Source: Phytomonas francai
Taxonomy: Eukaryota; Euglenozoa; Kinetoplastea; Trypanosomatida; Trypanosomatidae
Length of the DNA stretch: 52,940 nt
Assembly: GCA_001766655.1 (NCBI GenBank)
Contig: MJCC01000012.1
Coordinates: 151,617 to 204,556 of the forward strand
Direction of reading: 5' to 3'
Under the pieces are notes generated by a model. The model was given only the letters and a program-made list of their open reading frames with translations. It was not told the DNA's origin and ran no database searches. The position numbers and the translations under genes were made by a program. This document shows, piece after piece, positions 18,427 to 30,000 of the stretch. Numbering within the stretch: position 1 is the stretch's first letter; each line of letters begins with the position of its first letter.

Positions 18427-20863
18427 AGTCTTTGGTATGTGAAATCCTGCTTTCTTCCTCCCAGTCACCTTGCCGAGATAGTTTTTTTATTATGCTTCTG
18501 GAAGAGAAACTAAAAATGTAAACGCACCTATTCACTGTCTTCGCAACTAATTGCTTTGTTTGAAATAGAAGAAAAGGAGGACAATTAAAAATCATGCTTT
18601 TACTCATAGTAAAGAGAAAGAGAAAACCATTGACTACTCATTATTTCAAAGAATAACATATCAACCAGGATGTTTCCGTGATATATTGGCTTTGTCATGG
18701 AAATAAGCTACTGCGTATCAAAGCAAAAAGCGTCCTAAAAGAGGAGAATAAATGCTTCAGTTCATTTACTTATTATATGACGCTGAAAAGATAAACGACC
18801 TATCCTGTAATCCGCGAGTATTTCAATTCGAGATTGTTAGCATACCTCTTGAACTGCTCTTTTTTCTAGTATACAAATGTAATGAAAAGAAGATATACAC
18901 ACATTTTATGAACCATTGAAAAAAGTAAGACGACGGAAAAATGTTCTAATACGTAGCCCAGAGTGATTCGATTCCGTGGTCAAGGGTATTAAAAAATGAG
19001 ACAATGTATTTTCTGATAGTGATACAAAGCCCAGAACCCCTTTGAAAAATAAAAGCTTTCGGCAAGAGCCAAGAGCCAAGATAAAATTGTATAATATAAC
19101 AGACTTATTGTAAATTGATGTCAGTATCCTACACCAATGGATAATTTAACGCTGCCTTTTTGCTTAGAGAGATAATATTCCCGATCCATGAAAAGTGCAT
19201 ATATGCATTTAAAAAAAAAAGTATTGATCGTTTTCTATCCACCTATACAGATGAAGAATCCTGTAAATCGTAAAGTATGATTGTATTGTTACGATACACG
19301 TAGGGGAATTTACTTCATGGTATTTTGCCTTTTCCACAAGTATATATTCAGCAATGTAGCATACAGTAAAATATCAAGAATTATATCTTAATTCAGCATA
19401 CCATGTAGTACTGAATTCTAATGCTCCTAACGCTAACCGATATATGAAAAGGAAAAGGGTTAATTCATTAAGAAATTTTTTCTTAACCAAAACTGTCGCT
19501 AGGTAATAGATAACAAAAGTAAGCCGATATGTTTGTAAAGATATATTATGAGAACAATATTCAAAAATGCAAATAACAAGAAATCAATCGAAATAGTTAC
19601 CATAATGATAGTAGTAAAAAACTGCAGATATGCTTGCCACTAAGATAGGTTATGTTGATTTAAAGTATTACTATTCGTATTTGATTGCGTGAAGCGAAAA
19701 GATTAAATAAAATGCGGACATATAATCGCTTTCCCTGAAAAAAAAATTAGTAAAAGTCATTCTGAAGACTAGATAGAAACTTTTGTTACTAAAAGTCAAT
19801 TCGAAAGGTCTTTAACTTTCAAAATAATTTCATCTAAGAACCTTATCCTCACTTTTTAATTCATAGCGTGCTTATTACTCGATGCAAATTACAACGGTTG
19901 AAATTTCGATGGGATCTAATCATCAAAAAGTGATAAATAAATACGCTCCTATAGATGATGGCACTAGACATAGTCAAACCAAAAATTCTCATACTGACAA
20001 GTAAATTTATCGCAACAATTCCATCTACCAGGTAGAAGAGAATATAAATGGCACCAAACCAGATGTAATTTATGTTGACGATGTACTTAGAAACACCATT
20101 AAAATAATTGTATGGCAAACATCGCTACGAGACTCGCGAGGGTTGGCTAAACTGCAAACTTAAGTTTTTCTGAATATGAAGAACTTTTTTGTTACTTCAG
20201 AAAATTTATTCGATGAATTCATAGTGCTATTATGCACTAAAGCATTGTACTCAGCATTCATTTTTATTATTTACTTTGGGGTAGATAAGCTCGATTTTCT
20301 CATTACTTTTCTGGAAATTTCCTTTTATGCATTCAAATTCCTTTACCTAACAGTAGAACTTTCGTAATATTGCCATCGCGCCCATTGGTCCTTTCCACTG
20401 GCATAACTTGATATATTCGAAGCTCATTGAACACAGTTTCTAAACTTTTACCATTGAAGAGAAACTTGTCTGCAACCCTCGGATACAGGTTATATATATA
20501 TATGGCAACTCTAAATATCTAAGTCATCAAAACAGCTATAAATCAAACACAAAGACCGATAAAATTTGGTTGTGGAACAACTATCGAAGTATTTGTAATG
20601 CTAATCGCGTAGCATTTTCAACAATTTATCATACTACTAAATAGCACATACAAAAGCACCAAGCTTACGAGTTTCGACACCGAATTTTAACTACAAAATT
20701 AGACGATTCGGCACACTTATAAAAACTGCAGTGGCATAGTAATTCAATACCAATTCAGCAAAAAGAAAGAATTACATTTCCTTGCTGTCATTCTTGCTTT
20801 GATATGTCTATGCTTGAAAATAAATGCGACTTTTTCAATAGTGAAAATGGAATAGTTTTGATT

Positions 20864-20867
<4 letters not shown>

Positions 20868-20910
<43 letters not shown>
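20868..20910. repeat. (AT)n microsatellite
   Basis: 43 nt of uninterrupted AT dinucleotides, read directly from the sequence. Confidence 0.97.
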
Positions 20911-20912
<2 letters not shown>

Positions 20913-21063
20913 TACAGGTAATGCTAAGAAAGTAGATGTGAAAAGAAACAAAATAAATAAAAAGAAGTCGTTGCAACCCATAATTATTTCTATTTTAAAG
21001 ACACATTAAAAAATCAACACGCATGCAACAACAATAGCATTTACCATGGTGTTATCCTCTAGT

Positions 21064-21078
21064 CCCCCCCTCCCCCCC
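21064..21078. repeat. C7TC7 mirror-type homopyrimidine element
   Basis: Seven C, one T, seven C. A near-identical C6TC7 occurs at 23166-23179, on the other side of the CCCH gene. The complementary strand could form a G-quadruplex. Confidence 0.9.
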
Positions 21079-21474
21079 TTTGTAAACATATGTTATAAAC
21101 ACGATAATATCAGTACGTCTAAAATGTATAGGCTAGAAAAAAGGAAAACTTTCATATTATAACTTAAAATGTACTTTCCTCTATTAAAAATAAAAAATCA
21201 CCTAGTGTATACACAATACAAACAGTGTTTTGCCTGCATGCTTTGAAAAAAAAAATGTATAGGCACAACGATTTTATAGTCACTAATAGCAAAAAGTGTA
21301 TTTTTTTCTTGACTATGCTCCATTATTTTCATTATGCAACAATGTATCACTAAATGAAATATTTTTATAGTAGAAAGGTAAACTATAGAAGCATATAATA
21401 AATTCAGTTGTTGCGCAAGAGATATATTGATAAGCAATAGATAAACAAACACATACTATATGTGTATATATATA

Positions 21475-22704
21475 CTAGGAGTGATGCTCGCTACCCAATG
21501 AAGAAAAACTTGAGTTAAATGCGTATGTCTCAAGTCCATCTAGAAGAGGCGTCATTCGCTCAGAAATCACCGATATGGGTGTTCCTCCCACTTTAGCATC
21601 TTTTAACGTCTGAAGAAGGGACTCGTCAGCTTCAATTTGAGAAATTCCAGACTGCCGAACATAATCACGAACTGAGTTGCGCCACAGTTCTGCTGTGGGT
21701 GATAAAACACAAGACGATGGTAAAGGTAGGGAGTCCACAGGCTCAATCGGTGGTTTAGATTTTTCTACAGAACATAAAATATGTTCTGCCTCCTCATCCA
21801 GTTCTGAAGAAATTTGATGCGGCTTGAGGAATTCCATAGATTTGGTTGAAATTAGGATACGAAAATCCTGATAGTGAACTCCTTTGCAATGTTCATTAGT
21901 GCAATACATATTGTTGCAAGAAAACTGATGAAGACGAAAAGCCTGTTCAAGACGGCCGTCAGTGTATATAGTTTTAAAAAACGGTATCCAACTGTTATGA
22001 CAACGGACCGTTACTTTATTTCCATAGCGTGCGAAAAAAATAGAGTCCTTTATTCTCTTGTGAATTTCTGCCCTTGGCAGCCTCTCTTTGATCAAAATTT
22101 CTGCCAGACGCTGAAAGAAGTTCAAACGATGTCGGACAGGCCCAGCTTCATAAAGATGAAACTGATTACACGCGAATTCCTGGTAGCATTTATGATCTGC
22201 TAAATGCAAGTTGCAAAAGGCACCTTTGGGGTCGCGCGGGATTTTCCTGTGAGAAGGTGATTGAGGACCTTTCATCTTACTCTGGCAATCAAGAAGGGAT
22301 AGAAGCTTACTTAGGCAGCTACGCTCATTGTTATTTAATACATTAAGAAGTTCTGTAGAAAGTATATGTCGGGCTTCCTGTGCGTATTTGGACGCCTCAG
22401 AACCACTATCTTCATTGTCTATGAAAATTTTCTGCAAGGTATCATAAACCTTAAGCCATGAAAATGCTGAAGCGGATGTCTCGCTTTGTGCAAAAAGATG
22501 TAAGACCGTGACTAAAAGGCCCACAGTCGGTTCAAAGACATCTGCCACCTTGGACGGTGGATAGGTTATAAGGTTTCCAAGAATTGGAACACCGTTCTCG
22601 TCCACACGTGACAAATACGAGCGAAAATCAAGGCCCATGTCTAGTACATGCAAGTTATTCGGTGTCGATAATGTTAATTGGGGTCTCATCTGAGCTCTGG
22701 ACAT
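21475..22704 (-). CDS. CCCH zinc-finger protein
   Basis: 409 residues from ATG 22704. One textbook CX8CX5CX3H finger is present: C164, C173, C179, H183. A second Cys/His cluster C263-x4-C268-x4-C273-x3-H277 has non-canonical spacing but the same order. Between them is a helical segment (FFQRLAEILIKERL). The N-terminal 160 residues contain a helical region without a recognised domain, and the C-terminus is Ser/Pro-rich. By family, CCCH fingers bind single-stranded, often AU-rich RNA. Trypanosomatids rely heavily on such proteins for mRNA control because transcription is polycistronic, so a post-transcriptional regulator is a reasonable inference. It is the first firmly supported gene of the minus block, next to the strand switch, and is among the most AT-rich coding sequences in the window. 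Confidence 0.82.
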   Translation of the reverse strand: MSRAQMRPQLTLSTPNNLHVLDMGLDFRSYLSRVDENGVPILGNLITYPPSKVADVFEPTVGLLVTVLHLFAQSETSASAFSWLKVYDTLQKIFIDNEDSGSEASKYAQEARHILSTELLNVLNNNERSCLSKLLSLLDCQSKMKGPQSPSHRKIPRDPKGAFCNLHLADHKCYQEFACNQFHLYEAGPVRHRLNFFQRLAEILIKERLPRAEIHKRIKDSIFFARYGNKVTVRCHNSWIPFFKTIYTDGRLEQAFRLHQFSCNNMYCTNEHCKGVHYQDFRILISTKSMEFLKPHQISSELDEEAEHILCSVEKSKPPIEPVDSLPLPSSCVLSPTAELWRNSVRDYVRQSGISQIEADESLLQTLKDAKVGGTPISVISERMTPLLDGLETYAFNSSFSSLGSEHHS

Positions 22705-22914
22705 TTTAACTATTCTGAATGTGAAAGACTATAAAATTATATATATGTAAAAAAAATGTTTATTGTATTAGAAAAACAGCATGTGAAATATATACATATA
22801 TATATTGATTATATAGTGTTTCCCATGGAAACATATGCATTTTGGTTATTTGCATAATCCTGTTTTTGATAATAATTCTCTATTTTATTTTATTTATATT
22901 CTTTTCATTCATGA

Positions 22915-23121
22915 TTATATGTACTTTAAATTGCCACTCCTCCGCTCGTGCTCGATGTGTATGTTCCGCTCCTGCAAACAACGTGTTAACTCGTGAATTT
23001 CACCCTGGAAAAGGCATGAAGACAATACTACCGGCTGGAGGTCACTTTTTCCAGTTTTTTGCATTTCATCAAGGTATTGCTCAATCCCGTATTGCAGATC
23101 CTTTAGAGCTAACGATGCCAT
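22915..23121 (-). CDS. Small 68-residue protein, unrecognised
   Basis: ATG 23121 to TAA. The translation is unlike that of the AT-rich surroundings: balanced charged and polar residues, two predicted amphipathic helices (about 4-22 and 36-55), two Cys and a basic C-terminal patch (EHERRSGNLK). Local GC is clearly above the flanks. It lies in the same orientation as the zinc-finger gene, 210 bp upstream of it, and would be the first gene of the minus-strand block. I do not recognise a family; small coiled-coil subunits of larger complexes look like this. The chance-ORF alternative remains open. Confidence 0.5.
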   Translation of the reverse strand: MASLALKDLQYGIEQYLDEMQKTGKSDLQPVVLSSCLFQGEIHELTRCLQERNIHIEHERRSGNLKYI

Positions 23122-23404
23122 ATAGCTTACTAACCTTTTTAGTTCAAAAATTCTCTAAAAGCTTGCCCCCCTCCCCCCCATAATTAAAAAATAAAAATAA
23201 AGGAAAATAGTTTAGCCGGACTTTGGAAAATATTACCAATATGTGAAGGTAAAAAAAACATAAACTGGTATTGCCAAAAAAAAAGTAATTGTAAAATGAA
23301 ACAGACATTTTCCTAACAATAAAAGCAACAGTCATCCCCGCCCAAAACAACTACATGTTCAAAGCCACCCACAAACACACGTTATTTCCCCCGGGCGTGT
23401 TCTT

Positions 23405-23419
23405 GGGGCGGGGGGGGGG
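23405..23419 (+). promoter_or_regulatory. G-tract in the strand-switch region
   Basis: Four G, one C, ten G on the plus strand. G-rich tracts are reported at kinetoplastid divergent transcription start regions; the functional reading is inference. Confidence 0.4.
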
Positions 23420-23611
23420 TTATGTAAATAGCAAAATTCGACGCACAGACGCATCGACAAGATCAAGGGGCGGCACTTAGGACACATTGAGAAAATGAGA
23501 CCAAAATGGCTCCAATTTGGTCTTTGATTGTTACCATTTTTTCCCTAAGGAGGGATTTAATGAAAACATTTGTGCAACGAGGTCATCCGGGAGCAAATCT
23601 CTTCCCCCCCC

Positions 23612-23625
23612 NNNNNNNNNNNNNN
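23612..23625. other. Assembly gap (14 N) inside a poly-C tract
   Basis: Eight or more C precede the Ns and a C-rich stretch follows. This looks like a homopolymer sequencing drop-out. True length of the tract is unknown. Confidence 0.95.
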
Positions 23626-24042
23626 TCCTCCCCCCTACACACACACACAAACGAAGAAAAAAAATCTAAAATAGAATTAGGCCTATTCCGATAAGCGTGA
23701 GTGATAAAGCCTGAAGCGGTGAGAAGGTTTCACACACAAAGAGACTTAATTTTAGGCGGCCAAGGTGATATTATCCCGTTGCTTGTATAGCTATCGCCAA
23801 GCAAGATAATTTCTTAAATGTGGATATTGTGGGTATTTGATTTAAAATAAAAATAATTATGCACCCAAATCTGCCACCATGATGAGCTCTACAGTTTTCT
23901 CGAAGAGTGAGATGTAATTGTTTGCTTTCGTATCTCTTATAATTTCAGAATTGGTTTACACCATACTTTTATTTTATTTATGAAATCTTTTTAGTAAACA
24001 TAAGTAAAAGCCTAGGAAAAAAAACTACTATAAGTAAATACA

Positions 24043-27000
24043 ATGGAGCGTATGTACAAACCGTCGGATCAAGTCTTCAGAGACAAACTGCAAAGCAGTA
24101 CGTATCCAAATATTGAGCCAAGCAGCCTACTTGAAAAACATGTGAATAGTGAACTCGAAAAAACTTCCAATCCACAGAGACTATACAAATTCCAGAAGCC
24201 ACAGGAATTTTCGTTCAAAGGAAAGGCTGTTACGGTAGAAACAGCTGCAAAGCGCCTCCGCTTCAATGGCTTGTCCAATAATTACGAACAAAGCGAAGAA
24301 ACTGAGCACAAAGATCGTGATGTTGAACTGCTCAGAATGATTCAGCGAGCTTCTAAAAAACCAAGGGTCGATGAAAAGTCGGACAAAACTGTGGCGCCAA
24401 ATGACGATGTGCTTAAATCTGAACTTCTTACAGATAAAGATGTGGTTGCATTTTTCTCTATTCATGGAGAGAAAAGCGCGCTCAAGTACGTGATCTTAAA
24501 CCTACCTCCTCGATCACTAGAATTTCGCCCATACGACCTTGTTGTTTCAGATAAGGGGGAAGAAAAAGGCGAGTATTATATTATGAGTGCGACAGGTGTG
24601 GTCCATGTGCGCCCCAACTTCCCATCTGAAGTGATCTCGCTAGGGGACTGGGTCGAGGAAAAGTCCCTCTTCAACGTTTTACGGAGGATTCCGTTTTTCA
24701 AAAACTTTTTACTATACAAAGCTTTCATTCGATTGTATAAAAAGTTGAGGGAGAAGAAGTTTGCCGCCAAAAGGAAGATGCTCTCCAATGACCTTCTACT
24801 TATCAAGTCAACATTTTTGGCAACCCAGCAAGATCTCTGCAAAACATGCAACGAGCTATCAAACGTGCCGTTAATTGCGTATGAACCACAGGGAAAGCAT
24901 GACTTTTTTGTAGACGACTTTCGAGCACAGCAGCAAAAACAGAGACAGAAGGCAAGCGGAGAAATCAATTCCACTTTGGAACGTGTTGAGGAAAAGGTGA
25001 CAAAATTAATCAATTGCCTGCAGAGCCGAGCAGATGTTCCCGATATGACCACTCGGGCTGCTATTGAGCAGTATCTTATGTCAACGGAACTATCCTCAAC
25101 CGAACTTAAAAGGGTGAAGCGCCTTAAATCAATGATCGAAAGCAAATCCGAACAATTAAGAAAGCTGCTTGAGCTAAAGCGAAGTCTGGTCGAGTACAGC
25201 CAAATTGACGTGTTCCTGAGGTTGGTGGACTTCATGGTATCTGAAAATTTGTTCAAAAATGCATTATCTACCTCACAGCTATTTTTAAATACGCTTCGCA
25301 GTCAATCCGGTGAAAACATCCGAAAGGTTGGTTTTCAAGTCCTGCTTGTCCCAAAACCTACCAAGATGGATTTTGATCCTTCCTCATCCGTAGTAACGGG
25401 CCTGTTCGTTGAAGTGCTAAGAGGATATTCCGACGTTGTTTCCTCAGTTACTCGGCTAAGCGATCAGCGGTACTTCAAAGCCTTCTTTAAAAAAAATCCT
25501 CGGTTATGGAATATTGGGCTGAAAATTAAGAACGATGCTCGTTTAAACTTCCTCCAGAAGAGCACAATACAAATCATAAGCAACGATTATCAATTAGCAT
25601 ATGTGCGAATGGGCACCTATAGTGCAGTACTCCCCCATATCCATTTTCTGCAGAAAGAATGGGCTGAAATTGAAAAAGAGCAGTTAGAGGAAACTAAAGA
25701 AGCTCGTCATTCCTCAACAAGCCTTGCAAAACTCTATCGAAGACTTCAGCAAGCTCAAGATTCATTGCGAGTGCTCATATCAACATTTGTTGGGAACACT
25801 TTGTGGATTAATGCCACAAAGCTTAAATCTGAAATTGAACCTCGAGTCCAGATCTTGAAGGAAGAAGTTGACGCGACTCTACGTTCTGTAACCTGTGATG
25901 TCATTCTCAAACTACATACGAACTTTAAGCAGAAGATTCAACTCCTAAATGAGCGCCCTCAAGGCCTCGAGGATTTTGCAGAATATGTGGATGAGTACAA
26001 GAAAGTAAAAGCCGAAATCCCTGCGATTGAGGACACTATTTCTCAAGCAGAAGCTCTCTGCGAGATTATGGATCGTCATCAAGTGGAATTCGCAGAAGAT
26101 GAAGACAAGCAGCTCAAGGAACGAACGCTTGGCAATTCCTCGATGGTGGCTTCTCTCCACGCCATTTTCGAAGATGTGTCCTTGAAGGCAGAAGAGTTCA
26201 TTGAGGAAAATATGCCGATTCATGTTGAAACATTGGAGACACAGGTTGCGAATCTCGAGGAAGAGTGCTCGGGAATTTGCCACATTCTCACTGGCGAGGA
26301 ATTCGTTACTTTGTCTGACATCATTGGAACTGTCATGGAATATTTAGACAGTATCATGACGAATCTGGATGATATTTCAAAAACACGAGAATGCCTCACT
26401 CGCTATGCGAAACTTTTTGACCGCTCCCCGCCCAACTGGTCTGTTTTGAACGAAACAACTTCCCTTGCTAAGTCACGAAAAGAAACTTGGACCTTGCTCG
26501 AGGAATTTAGCAAGAAAGCAGAGTACTGGTTTGAATGTCCTCTAAATGAGCTCAACACCGAAGAAATGGAGGAAGAGGTCATCTCAATGCTAAGACGCTC
26601 CGATGCCGCCAACCGGACTATAAAGGCAAAGAATTATGAAGATGAAATCGTACCCCATTTGCTTCAAGGGCTTCATGCAATTCGTCAGAATATATCGACG
26701 ATTCATGATTGTGGAAATAAGCATATGTCAGCTGAACACTGGAATATTGTTTTGAAAGAAGTAGTCGGGCCAATGTGCACTTACGATAGGGGACTTAACC
26801 TCAATTTTCTAAGGGATCATAACATTTTCGACCATAAAGAAGTGCTTTCAGAGCAATCCGGTCTCGCTACGGCTCAGTGGAAGATTAACAACGGCCTTGA
26901 TGCTATCCGAGAAATTTGGGATACTATCCCAATTAATCTAAAGCCATACAAAAATCGAGAGGGCGTGTTCATTCTTGCGGATCTGGATGACATCATTCAA

Positions 27001-30000
27001 CAGCTCGATGATCACCAGATGGAGCTACAGACCATAATGGCCTCCCGATTCGCAGCATCCATTCGTGGCAAAGTGGATATGTGGATTGAAAACCCGCGGC
27101 TTGTCTCTAACGTCCTTGAAGAGTGGATAACTCTCCAGAAAAGCTGGATGTATCTGGAGTTTATATTTTCGTCGGACGACATCAAGGAACAGCTTCCCGA
27201 GGAAAGCAAGTCCTTTGATAAAGTGGACCGATTCTTCTGCTCCCTAACCGCTAAGGCGTATGTGACCCGAAATGTCTATCGGATTTGCACAGAGGACGGC
27301 CTACTGGATGATATTAAACACCATAATGAGCAAATTGATCACATTCAGAAGCGATTGGAGGATTATTTGGAAACCAAGCGTATTGCCTTTCCGCGCTTTT
27401 ACTTTTTGTCAAACGACGAGTTGCTTTCGATCTTGTCCGATACACGAAACCCGAAGTCGGTTCAGCCTCACTTGCCCAAGTGTTTTGACTCGATCGCGTC
27501 GCTCGTTTTCGAAGAGGAGTACAGTTCGATTCTGGGAATGGTGTCAGGAGAGGGCGAAAACGTTATGTTCCCCCGGCCCATTCATCCCATCGGTGGCGTC
27601 GAGCAATGGCTCAACGAGGTGGAGTCCATCATGAAAATTTCCCTCCACCAGCATACTCAGAGGACGCTGGAGGCGTATCCCCGCAGTAGCCGCGAGGAGT
27701 GGTTTTTCAACCACCCCGCGCAGTGCATCCAGGCGGTCGACATGATTGTTTGGACGGACGAGGTCGAGGAGGCCATCGCGACCGATTCCCTCGGCGACTA
27801 CCACGCGCGCTACCACGACCAGATTCTCTGCATGGTTCAAATCGTCAAGAAGCCGCTGAGTAAGCTGGAGCGCTCGCTTCTCTGCACCCTGATCGTCCTC
27901 GACGTCCACAATCGCGATATCGTGCAGATGCTTCACGACCGCGGCGTCGTCGAGGTCGCCGACTTCAACTGGTCCCAGCAGCTGCGGTATTACTGGGAAA
28001 AAGACCCGGCGATGCCGAACGGGATGAACGTCGGCATCGCGCACTGCCATGCGCATCTTTGGTACGGCTACGAGTACCTCGGGAACCAACCCCGGCTGGT
28101 CATCACCCCGCTCACCGATCGCGCCTTCCTGACCTGCACGAACGCGCTCGCGATGAACCTCGGGGCGGCGCCGCAGGGCCCCGCCGGGACGGGAAAGACG
28201 GAGTCCGTGAAGGACCTCGGCAAGGCGCTCGCGCGGCAGGTCGTCGTCTTCAACTGCTCGGACGGGATCAACTACCGGACGATGTCGCGCATGTTCGCCG
28301 GGCTCGCGCAGGCCGGCGCGTGGGCCTGCTTCGACGAGTTCAACCGCATCGAACTCGAGGTCCTGTCCGTGGTCGCGCAGCAGATGCTCGAGATCACGAC
28401 CGCGCTCAACCAAAAATTGGAGAAGATGAACTTTGAGGGGCACCCGATTCACCTGAACAAGAACTTTGGCGTCTTTGTCACCATGAACCCGGACTACGCG
28501 GGGCGAAATACGCTGCCGGACAACCTGAAGGCGCTCTTCCGCCCGATCTGCATGATGATCCCGGACTACGCGCTGATCGCCGAGATCATGTTCTACTCCG
28601 AGGGCTTCTCCGACGCCCGGACGCTGGCGAGGAAGATGGTCCAGCTCTACAAACTCAGCTCCGAGCAGCTTTCTAAGCAGGATCACTACGACTTCGGCAT
28701 GCGAGCCGTGAAGTCGATTCTCGTGATGGCCGGCGCCCTCAAGCGGAGCGACCCGAATACCAACGAGGATATGCTGCTCATTCGGGCGATCCGCGACGCG
28801 AACGTGCCGAAATTCCTGCGCGACGACAACATTCTCTTCATGGCCCTCGTGCGAGATCTCTTTCCCTCCATCAAAATCGAAGAAAGCCATAACGAGCTCT
28901 TGCTCGATTACGTCCAGCGGGGGATGAAGAAGGATGGGCTGCAGGTTGTGGACGGGATGGTCCTGAAGACGATTCAGCTGTACAACACCCTCGAGGTACG
29001 CCACGGGCTGATGCTGGTGGGGCGAACCCTGAGCGGGAAATCGGCCGTGATTCGCACTCTCCAGAACGCCCTCATGAGCATTAAGATGGACGGCCATAAC
29101 GAGGACGGGAGTCATCCCTTCTACAATCGCGTTCACACGCATCTGTTGAATCCTAAATCGATCACGATGGGCGAGCTCTACGGGCATGTGAATGATATTA
29201 CGCGGGAGTGGACGGATGGGGTTCTGAGTGGCATCGCCCGCCATATCACCCGCGCGGCGCTTGATAAACCAGACCGGCATTGGGTGGTCTTCGACGGCCC
29301 GGTGGATGCGTTGTGGATTGAGAATATGAACACCGTCTTGGATGATAATAAGCTGTTATGTCTCTTTAACGGTGAGCGTATTAAGCTCCCGAGTACGGCG
29401 ACGTTCATGTTCGAGGTGCAGGATCTCAAAGTGGCCTCGCCGGCTACCGTATCGCGTTGCGGGATGGTGTATATGGAGCCCTATTATCTAGACGGCCATC
29501 GAGGATGGATTCCGATCGCGAAATCCCTCATCGAACGAAAGGCCGCCGCGCACGAATCGCGCCAAAGCGAGCGGCTGATGCGCCTCCTCGAGCAGCTCGT
29601 TCCGGACACCCTGGACTTCGTGCGGAAGCACTGCAATGAATGGATCGTATCGGTCGATGCGCAGCTCGTGATCAACTGCATTGAGCTCTTATTTGCATTT
29701 CTGAAAGCGCAAAAGCAGGGCGGCTTGTGGCCTGCAGGGGTCACGCGCCCGATCGAGGAAGCGGCGAAGGAAGCGGATGAGGATCCGAACGCGCGTGGGT
29801 ACCTGTCCCCCCCCTCCCCGAACCCGTCGGAGCCATGCCAGAAAACGAGCATCTGCCCTCCGCCCGAGGAATTTCGCTGCCCGCGAATCACCCACGCCAC
29901 CGTGGCGTCGCCGAATGACGAGCGTTTATTCGACATGTACTTTATCATGGCTTTTATATGGTCGTTCGGCGGAAACATACGCGACGACGCGCGCGCCGCT

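Larger units (their letters stand above)
18427..21474. other. 3-kb AT-rich gene-free region inside the minus-strand block
   Basis: No credible coding sequence on either strand. The short open frames here are hydrophobic, AT-driven translations with no family resemblance. No tRNA, snRNA or spliced-leader RNA gene could be recognised by eye. It contains an (AT)n microsatellite (20868-20910) and a C7TC7 element (21064-21078). The 5' UTR of NMD3 and the 3' UTR of the zinc-finger gene must lie at its edges. It is by far the longest space between same-strand genes in the window. Confidence 0.6.
23122..24042. promoter_or_regulatory. Divergent strand-switch region, probable bidirectional transcription start
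   Basis: Eight or nine genes to the left are all on the minus strand and seven or eight to the right are all on the plus strand; the direction changes here. In kinetoplastids such divergent regions are the RNA polymerase II start regions. It contains a G-tract (23405-23419), a C6TC7 tract (23166-23179), a poly-C run interrupted by an assembly gap (about 23603-23636), and at its right end a pyrimidine-rich stretch with acceptor AG at 23993-23994, after which the dynein ATG at 24043 is the first AUG. No TATA-type promoter can be claimed. Confidence 0.65.

Noticed and set aside
18427..18468. N-terminal extension of NMD3 by 14 codons
   Set aside because: The codon at 18468 is GTG. The first ATG in frame is 18426, close to the zinc-finger region as in other NMD3 proteins.
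19424..19440. CTAACGCTA word resembling the start of a kinetoplastid spliced leader
   Set aside because: Only nine bases match, no SL exon continuation or donor GT context follows, and SL genes are tandem arrays. Chance similarity.
19861..20118. 85-codon hydrophobic minus-strand frame in the gene-free region
   Set aside because: AT-rich DNA translates to Ile/Phe/Tyr-rich, membrane-like sequence by chance. No family resemblance.
18427..21474. tRNA or snRNA genes, CRISPR-like arrays
   Set aside because: No cloverleaf with a T-loop consensus and no regular repeat-spacer structure found by eye. A covariance-model scan would be decisive.
27544..29280. 578-codon open frame on the minus strand
   Set aside because: It lies entirely antisense to the dynein AAA1-AAA2 coding region. 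High GC removes stops from other frames. Translation is Val/Arg/His-rich with no domain.
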